From positions 1,528,623 through 1,592,622 of the forward strand of contig JAOWBW010000027.1 of NCBI GenBank assembly GCA_026119855.1: a stretch of DNA of 64,000 nucleotides, read 5' to 3'. The first letter of the stretch is position 1. The number at the start of each line of letters is the position of its first letter. A program made the translations under genes and the position numbers. Source of the stretch: Campanula takesimana. Its lineage: Eukaryota; Streptophyta; Magnoliopsida; Asterales; Campanulaceae. The notes beneath the pieces were generated by a model. The model ran no database searches and was not told the DNA's origin. It worked only from the letters and a program-made list of their open reading frames with translations. Positions 21,469-31,239 of this stretch are shown here, piece after piece.

Positions 21469-21738
21469 CAAACCCGAAGTCAAAAAGTGAGAAATGTGGG
21501 TATGAGACCGGAAAGTAAGCAAGCTTGGGTCCATAGCTTCAACCCCAATTTCTGGCTCCTCACCCTCGGGCATCTCTAACGGCGGAGATTGACGCGGACT
21601 TGACATGTTTTCGTAACGAAATCACTCCTAATCAACAAAGGAAGTGTTTTGGGACGATTCCTCTGCAAAATTTCGACTCAGAATTGGGAGCGTTTTGAAA
21701 TTTTTTTTGAACTTGGCGGAACAGAATGAGCGGTTTCT

Positions 21739-21749
21739 GTATATATATG
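21739..21749 (-). promoter_or_regulatory. TATA box upstream of the antisense PMD gene
   Basis: The minus strand reads GCATATATATACA about 135 bp before the ATG at 21606. Three GCGCGC-type motifs (about 21768-21828) lie directly upstream. Confidence 0.55.
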
Positions 21750-22107
21750 CTGAACTTAAATGAGATGCGCGCACCTCCCGCCATACTCCTCAGCCGCGCG
21801 CGCCTCTCGCGTCAACAAGAGGAAGCGCGTGCCTTCTACTCGCTGACAGTTCCAAATGCAAACTCCCATGCAAGGATCAAAGCACTACATTAATGTCCCC
21901 TCGCGAGTTCCAAGCTCACAGAACTTCGTAACGGACACCATCAAAGATCAGTTTTGACAATTCATCCCCAGCAAAAACCACTCCACAGTCAACTGTGCCC
22001 ACACCCCACCAAAAGTCAAAGTCAAACAGTCAACATCAAAATGCGACTCATGGCAAAAACTTGGTCCCGGGTGAGCCACAAAATCACCACCTCCTTATCA
22101 AGCAAGA

Positions 22108-22612
22108 TCTACAAGCAAATGGTCCTCTGGGTCCCGCATTTGAGCAGACGGTGCTCTGGGTCCCGCATTCAAGCAGACGGTCCCTCGGTACCCGCTATTC
22201 AAGCAGACGGTCCTCTGGGTCCCGCACTCAAGGAAACGGTCCTCTGGGTCCCGCATTCAAGAAAACGGTCCCATGGGTCCCGCACTCAAGCAAACGGTCC
22301 TCCGGGTCCCGCATTCCGGCAAACGGATCTCGCCACCAGCAAACAGGTCCCGCTTCCAGCAAACGGATCTCGCCACCAGCAAACAGGTCTCGTATTCCGG
22401 CAAACGGATCTCGCCACCAGCAAACAGGTCCCGCTTCCAGCAAATGGATCTCGCCACCAGCAAACAAGTTCCGCTTCCAGCAAACGGATCTCGCTACCAG
22501 CAAACAGATCTCGCTACCAGCAAACAGGTCCCGCTTCCAGCAAACGAATCTCGCTACCAGACGGATCTCACTACCAGAAAACGGATCCCGCTTCCAGCAA
22601 ACGGACCCCCAG
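22108..22612 (+). repeat. Two-tier tandem array before the 3' LTR of element C
   Basis: About seven copies of a 29-bp unit (CCTCTGGGTCCCGCATTCAAG plus GCAGACGGT; 22120-22320) are followed by about fourteen copies of a 19-20-bp unit (CAGCAAACGGATCTCGCCAC and variants). Units share the 'CAAACGG' and 'TCCCGC' cores. Frames across it are open on both strands only because the array is repetitive. Confidence 0.8.
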
Positions 22613-22773
22613 TCCCGCTGTCGGCCACGGTGGGCCGCTTCATGCCACCGAACCTTTTATTATCAACTAAGCCGCTCACACAGGGAGCGCACCTCTATCC
22701 CTTGCAATTTCAAATTCCTGCTTTTATCGAGTCTTTTCTTTTCTCTTGGTGATATCCTAGGCGGATGTCTTTC

Positions 22774-23774
22774 TGTAGACACCCCGCCTTGGACCGCTCA
22801 CCCCGATTGCACACTTGATTTGTGTTTCTCCCTCTTTTAAGTGTTTTCTGTTAGTTTCTGTTACTTTGGTCAAGTTCCAGACGGGCTCCGTTAAGTCCAG
22901 GGACTAAACTGAATAACAGTTCTAACTTTCTAGTCCATTCTATCAAAATTTGCCTTTCAGAGTCACGCGCCTCCGCCCCTTGAGGCCAGACGCGCGCGCC
23001 TTCCGCCGCCTAGGTGGGATGCGCGCGCTTCTGGGGTGTGTCAGTTACAGATTCTGCCCAAGAATCTCTCCATTGCTCATTATACATGATTTTGCCCGGG
23101 AAAGATTTCTTGGAGACTCCGTTTGGCTCCAAAACTCCCCTTTTACAACTATAAAAACCCCCAATCCATCATTGAAAGGAGGTCTCAACCTTGAAAACTC
23201 TTCTCAAAACAAAAACTCTAGGCAATTTACAAAAGGTATTCTCTCCAAGTATTCAACCTCTTCTTCAAGACTTTTTAAGAGGTTCTCTTTGAAGGATATT
23301 ATAGGTAAAATGTCTTAGCTTTATTATTTACTTCTTCTTCTTCTTCTTCTTCTAATCCTTCTTCTTCTTCAATCAAATGTGCAATCACCCCAAAACCATT
23401 TGGGACATGACACCAATGGCCCTTTCATTACATTGAATTGGCCTAGGAGTTATCTCCCTACATTCTAAACTATAAAACCCTTTTTTATCATTATTCAAAT
23501 AGGAGGAACACATTTATCTTTAAAGTGGATTATGGACAAACAAGACCGACATTACTCGGGCGAAATGGGTGTTTAAGTACTTCCCATTTCATAACCTAAC
23601 CCCCGAACCCTTCATCTCAAAGAATCTCTGTTTTCGTAAATCAAACTTAGGCTCATAAACATTAGGTTTTCTTACGTTCCTCAAAAACGTGGGTGGCGAC
23701 TCTAAAACACGATTAGACATCTTAGGATGACCCGCGCGCTCTAGCCAAGCCGCGGTTCCTGCATAGTATCTACA
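22774..23774 (+). repeat. LTR-2: 3' LTR of C and 5' LTR of D (1001 bp)
   Basis: Ends are TGTAGA...TCTACA. The left flank (22660-22773) matches the inverted right flank of LTR-3, that is the 3' internal end. The right flank starts with the tRNA-Arg primer site. One LTR therefore serves two internal regions. A TATA box (23150-23157) lies after a GCGCGC cluster (22963-23032), and a CTT microsatellite lies at 23331-23370. Confidence 0.88.
23150..23157 (+). promoter_or_regulatory. LTR-2 TATA box
   Basis: TATAAAAA stands in the LTR about 115 bp after the last GCGCGC motif. It is conserved in LTR-4 at 44146-44153. Confidence 0.6.
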
Positions 23775-23775
23775 A

Positions 23776-23792
23776 TGGCGACTCCGCTGGGG
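23776..23792 (+). other. Primer-binding site, tRNA-Arg type (element D)
   Basis: TGGCGACTCCGCTGGGG differs at one base from the complement of plant tRNA-Arg(ACG). It starts one base after LTR-2. Confidence 0.85.
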
Positions 23793-24215
23793 ACAGCTTG
23801 AGGGTTAAGCTTGTGTTTCTGTTCATAATTCACTTTTCTGGGAATTTTGGAAATTGAAATGGGAAGCGCGCACCTCAGACCTTCATGGTCCAAAGCGTGC
23901 GCGTCCCACACCACATTCCAGAATCGCCCGCCTTCCATGTGTTCTTCCTATTCTTCCTATTATTTCATGCTAACAAACACTGCAGGGGTTGCATTACACA
24001 ATCAGGACCAGGGCAATCCCCTGAGTCCATAGTTTCTGACAATTTGACAGGTCAGCCTAGAAGCGGACGCCTCCCATGTACATTGTGCTAGGCGCGCGCT
24101 TCCAACAACACCAGCCCGAGGCGCACGCTTTTGGGCCAATTTCCAGGACAAGAACAGGTTTTAGGGACTGAATAGAACAGTGGGGTGTAGGCACAGTTGC
24201 CTGCATCAGAACGGA
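23793..24215 (+). mobile_element. Leader remnant of Tat-like element D
   Basis: Homologous, inverted, to the leader of element A (15480-15903), including GCGCGC motifs. It stops at 24215 where the LTR of the chromovirus begins. No coding sequence of D remains. Confidence 0.75.
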
Positions 24216-25388
24216 TGACATGCCCCCAGGTCCCGGGATCCCCTAATAGAACCTCGAACTTGGTGCGCGTGAATAACAAGAAACAGGATGGCATCTGCAT
24301 ATAACAAACTGACATGATATATATACTCAAGAGTAAGGAGCTAAACTAGCTCACAACACGATTTCTAGACAAGAAAATTAAAACTAAACATGATTATACA
24401 TAGCGGAAACATGCCTAGCACATATGCTGGCATTACAAGATGTCTAGAGACAACAAGTACTATACAAGACTGTCTACCCCAAAATAAGGAGTTACATAAC
24501 CCATAATACATCGTCCTCACCAAAATTTAAAAGGACCACGATCCCCAAAAGAATAACCACCTGCGTAGTAAGCTCCCAGCTATGTCGAGCCTCACTGCGC
24601 ACTATCACTAGCCTTCCTTTGATCTAAGGAAAACAATTAAACAAGGAACGGGGTGAGATAAATCTCAGTAAGCTATTAGATGCAACTACATGATATGTTA
24701 TCATGCAATTCAAGTAGATACTCAAGTAATCATGTATCAAGTATCATCAAGTAACAAGTATATGAGAGGCTAAGCCACTCATCAAGTAGCACATAAGGCT
24801 AAGCTAGCACGTTATAAAGGATATTGCTTCCTTCCTTATCCCTCCCAAGAATACCATTGTTGTCGTAGCTTGTATTACTTTTGACAATCACGATCAATAT
24901 CAAGAAATTTCTTATGCAGTATATATAAGAAGACCCGGTAACCAGTGTCATTCCCAATATCAAGATTCACGAGGTGTTCACGAGTTTAGCATTCACTTTT
25001 ATCAGGCATATTTCTCTAACAAAGGAAGCTATGCCCTTACTATGGCCTGTAGAAAGGGGTCAAGCAAAGATACATAGATCCCCGATTATCACTTTGGCCC
25101 CAGCCTCATGACAAGCGTGAACCTATATACCTCTGAACAAGCAAGGACCAGCTGGACTCACACAAGAATGCACAAGTAGGTATTTACTTGAACTACGAAA
25201 GTAGAACTAATCCAAAAGTAGTGGACTAGATCACCAAGAATCATGCTTCAAGTAATCAAGAAGTCATATTATTATCAAGTAGCTATATGTAATGATTGCA
25301 CATACACGTCAAGAACATGTCTCATACACGTTAGTGCTTGTTCATAGCACTTCCTAGTTCATTATTATACACATGTATTGGTGTCAAG

Positions 25389-25640
25389 TCATGTACAATA
25401 TTTTATCATCTTATATTCAAGTTCTCAATCCACTTCTATGGATGTTCAAGTCATGTACAAGATTTTATCATCTTATATTCAAGTTCTCAATCCACTTCTA
25501 TGGATGTTCAAGATTTTATTGTCTTATACTCGAGTTATCATTCCAATCTTTGGACATTCAAGCATGTATAAGAGTTATACATTCTATACTTCAAGTTCAT
25601 CATCCTATACTTTGGATGTTCAAGTCCAAGACTTTGTTCT
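25389..25640. repeat. 62-bp tandem repeat in the chromovirus LTR
   Basis: Two almost exact units start TCATGTACAA at 25389 and 25451. They are followed by about two decayed units ending near 25640. The apparent ORFs here are the repeat read through. Confidence 0.8.
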
Positions 25641-25902
25641 AATGCCCCTAAGGTGCACAAACATTGATTTCAAGACAAGCATGACACATTAGTGCTTGTT
25701 TATAGCACTTTAAAGACATAAAGAAGAGTTGTTACTCTTATACTTAAGTTCTCATTTGAGTACTATAAGTGTTCATGTTCAAGACTAAGTTCTAATGCCC
25801 CAAAAGGTACATATACACATGCTAGGACATCTTATACTAAGGCTCTATGCCTTAGGAGGGGTAAAGTTTCATTTCAATAGAGTTTAAACCACTTTTGTAA
25901 AA

Positions 25903-26045
25903 ACTGGGGACCGGGCGGGCGCTCGGTCTTAATCGGGTGGGCGCTCACTCTTATACCCGGTCGGGCTCTAACTCTTACACGGTCGGGATCTTACTCTACC
26001 CAGGCGGGCGCCTGCTTCTACCCGGGCGGGCGCTTGGTCTCTTTT
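25903..26045. repeat. GC-rich degenerate array in the chromovirus LTR
   Basis: Five to six degenerate units of about 25-30 bp have the core CCGGGCGGGCGCT and a TCTTA spacer. They stand out from the AT-rich surroundings. Confidence 0.65.
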
Positions 26046-26780
26046 CCAGCAAATTGCAAATTTCTTCCCAGGCTAAGAATTCTCCGTCCCAAGCGTAGTA
26101 GTAAATTTTTACTAATAAACTAACAACAAGGAAATACCCAAGAGTGAATAACAAGTTCAAAACTATTACTTTCAATTTTCTTTCATCATTTTACACAATA
26201 GTTTTATCCTCCCTTTGTCCCAAAATTACAAGTATCACAAAAATCACCTCAAACACGAAATTGACAAGCACAAGTATCAGGAATAACATATATGCATGTT
26301 ATTACAAGCAAGGGGGAGCTAATAACTTACCTAGTCCGAAATCAAGTTCACCCAAATAAATTTTTGTTCGGCGGGAAACGCTCTATTAAACGCCACGAAT
26401 ATTTATCCGGGATCGGAATCAAGAACAGAGGGATAATTAAACTCGAGGAGTCGAGAATAGGGTAAACCCTAAACCCTAGCTTTTCTTCAGAGAGGAACGT
26501 AAACTTATTTGGCGTAAAATGATCTCAGAGAAGCAAACCAAGAAGATATACATTCAACTTTCAAGGAATGACCAGGAAGCCCCTCAAGTTTCACTTTTAA
26601 CAAAAAGGCCCTTAGAGTCATATTTTCGCAAATGACCCAAAAGTCAAAACTAGACATTTAACCACCTTAATATTCTAAAGCAGTTAAGAAATTAACCCAA
26701 GTAAAACTAGCACATAATATGCAAGTTCAAGAATTTAACAAGCAAGTCAAATATTTAACAAGAATAACGATGGGCGTTAA

Positions 26781-26792
26781 TTCCTCCCCACC
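26781..26792 (-). other. Polypurine tract of the chromovirus
   Basis: The minus strand reads GGTGGGGAGGAA immediately before the presumed 3' LTR start, about 25 bp after the polyprotein end. Confidence 0.6.
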
Positions 26793-26816
26793 TTAAAGAA
26801 AATTCGCCCACTAATT

Positions 26817-29800
26817 TTACTTACCAAGATTTTCAAATAGGCTCAGGTATTTATCTCGCATCACTTTCTCGGTTTCCCAAGTAGCCTCTTCAATTTCATG
26901 ATTTCTCCAAAGGACTTTCATAATAGGAATCCTTTTGGTGCGCAAGACTTGCTCTTTCCAGTCAAGAATTTCAACAGGTTGTTCCTCATATGACAAATCA
27001 TGCTGAAATGGAATAGCCTCATATTCAAGAACATGCAACTCATCCGCCATATACTTGCGAAGCATGGATACGTGAAATACATCATGAATCCCAGACAAGG
27101 ATGGTGGCAATGCTACTCTATAAGCCAATTTCCCAACTTTTTCAAGAATTTCAAATGGCTCGATATAACGAGGAGTCAATTTTCCTTTCTTCCCAAATCT
27201 CTTTATACCTCTATGAGGAGAGACTTTCAAGAATACAAAATCACCTACTTGGAATTCAAGATCCCTTCTTCGATGATCTGCATAACTCTTTTGTCTACTC
27301 TGAGCTGTGCGCAATCTATCTCTGATTAATTTCACACTCTCAACTGACTGTTGAATCATTTCAGGTCCCAAGAGTCTAGCTTCTCCCACTTCATCCAAGC
27401 ATATAGGAGATCAACACTTTCTTCCATAAAGAGCTTCATAAAGAGCCATTTCAATGCTAGACTGATAACTGTTGTTATAAGCAAACTCAGCCAAAGGAAG
27501 ATGAGTATCCCAACTACCTTTAAAGTCAACAACACAAGCACGTAACATATCCTCGAGAATCTATATACGTCTCTCAGATTGCCCATCAGATTGGGGATGA
27601 AAAGTTGTACTTAAATTCAATTTAGTACCCATGGCACCCTGAAGAGCCTGCCAAAATCGAGAAGTAAAACGAGGATCTCTGTCAGATACAATACTCACAA
27701 GAACCCCATGCAGTCGGACTATCTCCTGAACATACAATGAAGCTAACTGAGACAATAAATATCCCATAGAAACAGACAAGAACTGAGCTGACTTGGTCAG
27801 TCTATCCACTATAACCCAAACAGCATCATGGCCTCGTCTGGTACGTGGCAAACCAGTCACAAAATCCATCGTAATATGCTCCCATTTCCACTCTGGAATT
27901 TCTAATGGTTGCAATAAACCTACTGGATGTTGATGTTCCACTTTTACTTATTGACAAGTCAAACATTTGGACACATGCTCAGCAATTTCTCTTTTCATGT
28001 TGTTCCACTAGAAATGTTTCTTCAAGTCTTGGTACATTTTTGTGCTTCCAGGATGAATAATATACTTGGCTTTGTGAGCCTCTTCAAGAACTTTCTTCTT
28101 TATATCAAGATCAACAGGAATACAAACTCTGCCTCGAAAGGTAAGAATTCCATCACTGTTGAAAGAAAAATCTGGTTGCTTTCCTTCATTCATACCACTA
28201 ATAATTTTCTGCAATTCAGAATTAGTTACCTGAGCTTCTTTGATATGTTGGAGTAAATCTGAAGTAGCCTTTATATTAGCAAGAATAACTACATGTCTAG
28301 ATTCACAAGGACCCCAATCACATAAATCCTCTAACATCCTCCATTCACGAATCATCAAGCAAGAAATATAAGTCTTTCTGCTCAGTGCATCTGCCACAAC
28401 ATTTGCCTTCCCTGGATGATAAAGGATAGTACAATCATGATCCTTCAATTTCTCCATCCATCTATGTTGCCTCATGTTAAGCTCTTTATGAGAAAACAAG
28501 TACTTCAATCTCTTATGATCGGTGAAGACTTCAAATTTAGTTCCATACAAGTAATGCCTCCATTTATGCAATGCAAAAATGATCGCAGCCAACTCTAAAT
28601 CATGAGTAGGATAATTATTTTCATAAGGAGACAATTTCCTCGAAGCATAAGCTATTACCTTGCCATCTTGCATCAGAACACAACCCAATCCTTCTTTAGA
28701 AGCATCGGTAAAAACCATGAAATTCTCAGAACCATTAGGCAAAGCCAAGACTGGAGCTGTCGTTAAGTGCCTTTTCAACTCTTGAAAACTTGTTTCACAC
28801 TTGTCACTCCACTCAAAAGAAATATCTTTCCGAGTCATATTAGTCAATGGAGTATCAATCTTTGAGAATCCCTCAATGAATCTCCGATAATAACTAGCCA
28901 AGCCCAAGAAACTACGCATCTCTGTCACTTTAGTTGGCCTCTTCTAGTTCCAGTTTACAACTGCTTTAACTTTGGAAGGATCTACTGCAATACCAGTAGC
29001 AGACACGACATGTCCCAAGAATGAAACCTTTTCTAACCAGAAAGCAAATTTGCTGAATTTTGCAAATAATTGTTTCTCACGAAGAACTTGCAATACTTCT
29101 CTGAGTTGTTGTTCATGCTCAGCCCGTGATTTAGAATACACAAGGATATCATCAATGAATACCACCACGAAACAATCAAGATATGGTTTGAAGATACGGT
29201 TCATCAAATCCATAAATACAGCTGGAGCATTTATCAAACCGAATGGCATAACAATAAACTCATAATACCCATACCTGGTACGGAAAGCTGTCTTTGGTAT
29301 ATCCTCAGATCTGATTTTCAACTGATGATAACCACTTCTCAAGTCAAGCTTCGAGTACACTACTGAACCCTGAAGTTGATCAAACAAGTCATCAATATGA
29401 GGTAACGGATATTTATTCTTTATGGTTACCTGATTAAGATCTGTGTAATCAATACATAATCGCAGAGTCCCATATTTCTTTCTGACAAATAACACTGGTG
29501 CACCCCACGGTGATACACTAGGCCTGATGAAGCCCCTATCAAGTAATTCCTCAAGCTGTGTTTTTAACTCTTTCAACTCAGCTGGAGCCATTCTATAAGG
29601 TGCTTTAGAGATTGGTGGTGTACCTGGTAATAACTTAATACAGAACTCAAGCTCTCGATCAGGTGGCATGCTATACTCAGAAGAGAATACATCTGAAAAT
29701 TCAGACACAACACGAATATCTTCCATCTTGGGAACAGATAAACTCTTGTCAAGAACACATGCGAGATACCCGGCACAACCACGAGATAAAATTTTTCTAG

Positions 29801-31172
29801 CTTTTAAAGCAGAAATAACACGTATATCACACATAGGTCTATCACCTTCAAAGGTAAAATCAGGCAAACCAGGTATAGAAAAAGTTACTACTTTTCTATG
29901 ACAATCAACAGATGCATGATGCACATAAAGCCAATCCATGCCAAGAATCACGTCAAATTCCCTTATAGGTAACACGACTAGGTCAGCAACAAGGGCATGA
30001 TCACCCACAAGAACCTCACATTTCTTGTAAACCTTAGAAGCAAACATGCAATCTCTTATAGGGAAAGATACTTCTAGCACATAAGTCATAGAATCAGGAA
30101 GAACATGCAAATGCGACACAAAATGAGATTCCACATAAGAATAAGATGAGCTTGGATCTATCAGGACTCGCGCTCTCGTACTAGAAAGTAATATAGTACC
30201 TTCTACGACCGCAGAAGACTCAGCTACACCCTACTGATCTAGAGCAAACACTTGACCCTGAGCTTTAGGTCGACCCCCACTATCTCTCTTAGTACCTGAG
30301 GCCTATTGACTCGTACCCCCAACTTGACTTCCCTTGCCTTTATGACAATTCTTGATAAAGTGCCCTGTTTCACCACAAGATAAACATTTTCCTTGTTTTA
30401 GCCAACACTTGTCTTTAGAATGGCCTTCTTTCAAGCAATAACCACACACCTTCCTGGAACCTTGGACTGTTGTCTTAGCACCAGTTGATACACTACCTTT
30501 ACTTTCAGATGGTTGTCGGAATCGACGATCTAGGCGGCTAGATTTACCACCCTTAGAACCAGATCCCTGTGCTTTCTTTAAAACACGACCTGTCATGATT
30601 GTTCCCAACTTTACCTTGTGTTCTTCAATGTCATTTTCAATGCCATAAGCCATCTCCACTACTTGTTGATAACTAGTAAGCTGTAGAGAAAGAAGTTGCT
30701 TCATGTACTCGGTCTTCTACCCCTTCACAAACCTCTGTGCCTTCTTTGTTTCATTTGAAACTAAGTGATCACAATACCTAGCCAATTCTGTGAACATGGT
30801 TGAGTATTTCCCCACTGTCAAGCTTCCCTGCTCCAGATTAAGAAATTCCATCTCTTTTCTGTCTTGAACCACTGCTGGAATAAACTGTAACTTGAATGCT
30901 TTGAGAAAATTCTCCTAAGTCTGTGGTACCCCTTCCAGTTCCTAGCTTTTATTCAGAACTTGCCACCAATGTTCAGAAGCTTTCTCAAGTTTAAAGGTTG
31001 CAAATGTTACCTTATCACCTCCTGCACATCTCAAGGTTGTAAAGATCTTGTCTATACTTTCAATCCACTCTTCTGCCTTCTTAGCATCAAATTCATCGTC
31101 AAAGCTACGAGGTTTCAACTTCAAGAACCTTGTAAGTCGATTAGGATAATCCCAGTCCATATTATCAGCCAT
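26817..31172 (-). pseudogene. Chromovirus Gag-Pol polyprotein with multiple stops, no frameshift
   Basis: From ATG 31172 the order is Gag core (LEKASEHWW), then two zinc knuckles CX2CX4HX4C (CGYCLKEGHSKDKC and CLSCGETGHFIKNC, near 30345-30460). Protease follows ('FDVILGMDWLYVHHASVDC', near 29930). RT has 'LRLCIDYTDLNQ', 'PFGLINAPAVF' and catalytic FIDDI (near 29155). RNase H has 'VFTDASKEGLGCVLMQ' and 'VFTDHKRLKYLF'. Integrase has 'ITMDFVTGLPRTRRG', 'IVSDRDPRFTSRFWQ' and 'HPQSDGQSERR'. The C-terminal part is 'ILDWKEQVLRTKRIPIMKVLWRNH...EATWE', a chromodomain-like end. All segments share one frame. Stops lie near 30940, 30706, 30301, 30137, 28942, 28006, 27943, 27559 and 27410. The protease active site reads D-P-S where DSG/DTG is usual. 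Confidence 0.9.
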
Positions 31173-31239
31173 CTCTGCTTGAGGAGTTACTGATCTCAGC
31201 TGATTACTACCACTAGATCCAACCCTCCCTCATCCCAGT

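Larger units (their letters stand above)
19301..21606 (-). pseudogene. Antisense plant-mobile-domain (PMD) gene with introns, captured in element C
   Basis: Reads on the strand opposite to the retrotransposon. My model has exon 1 at 21606-21469 (ATG, 46 codons, donor GTAAGA), exon 2 at 21194-20550 (215 codons, donor GTATAC) and exon 3 from 20454 (acceptor CTACAG) to TGA 19885-19887. All junctions are phase 0 and GT-AG, giving about 450 residues. Exons 2-3 show the plant mobile domain signature: 'WWDTTHTFHLPMGEVTMTP', 'DFTALTGIPF' and 'WGSIRRYF'. Further reading after the TGA continues with 'PYYTYLNFEVFEE', and a possible exon (acceptor at 19659-19658) encodes an Ala/Arg/Gly-rich, then Ser- and acidic tail to 19301. 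TAG (19592-19594) and TAA (19301-19303) interrupt it, so the C-terminal part looks decayed. PMD proteins are linked to gene silencing in plants and are often carried by transposons. Confidence 0.82.
17194..23774 (+). mobile_element. Tat-like element C, 3' half with antisense genes
   Basis: Reads integrase end, two stem-loops, two genes on the opposite strand (18293-18712 and 19301-21606), a tandem array (22108-22612) and LTR-2. The 5' half is missing because element A inserted in the integrase at 17194 and Athila and the window edge follow. Extra ORFs in antisense orientation between pol and the 3' LTR are known in Tat-lineage elements, which supports the assignment. Confidence 0.8.
24216..26780 (-). 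repeat. Chromovirus 3' LTR (about 2.56 kb)
   Basis: The left edge is TGACATGCCCCC at 24216, where homology to the Tat leader stops. The right edge is approximate, just before the purine tract GGTGGGGAGGAA read on the minus strand (26781-26792). It contains a 62-bp tandem repeat (25389-25640) and a GC-rich array (25903-26045). A stretch 'GGGGTGAGA...AAATCTCAGTAAG' (24649-24674) recurs in the LTR at the window end. Confidence 0.7.

Noticed and set aside
22108..22612. CRISPR-like array of short direct repeats
   Set aside because: Units are contiguous and drift gradually without unique spacers; it is the LTR-proximal tandem array of a plant retrotransposon.
22228..22840. Long overlapping open frames on both strands
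   Set aside because: They arise because short repeat units lacking stops are read through; no codon or family signal.
25338..25692. Serine/phenylalanine-rich frames
   Set aside because: Three-frame read-through of the 62-bp tandem repeat in the chromovirus LTR.
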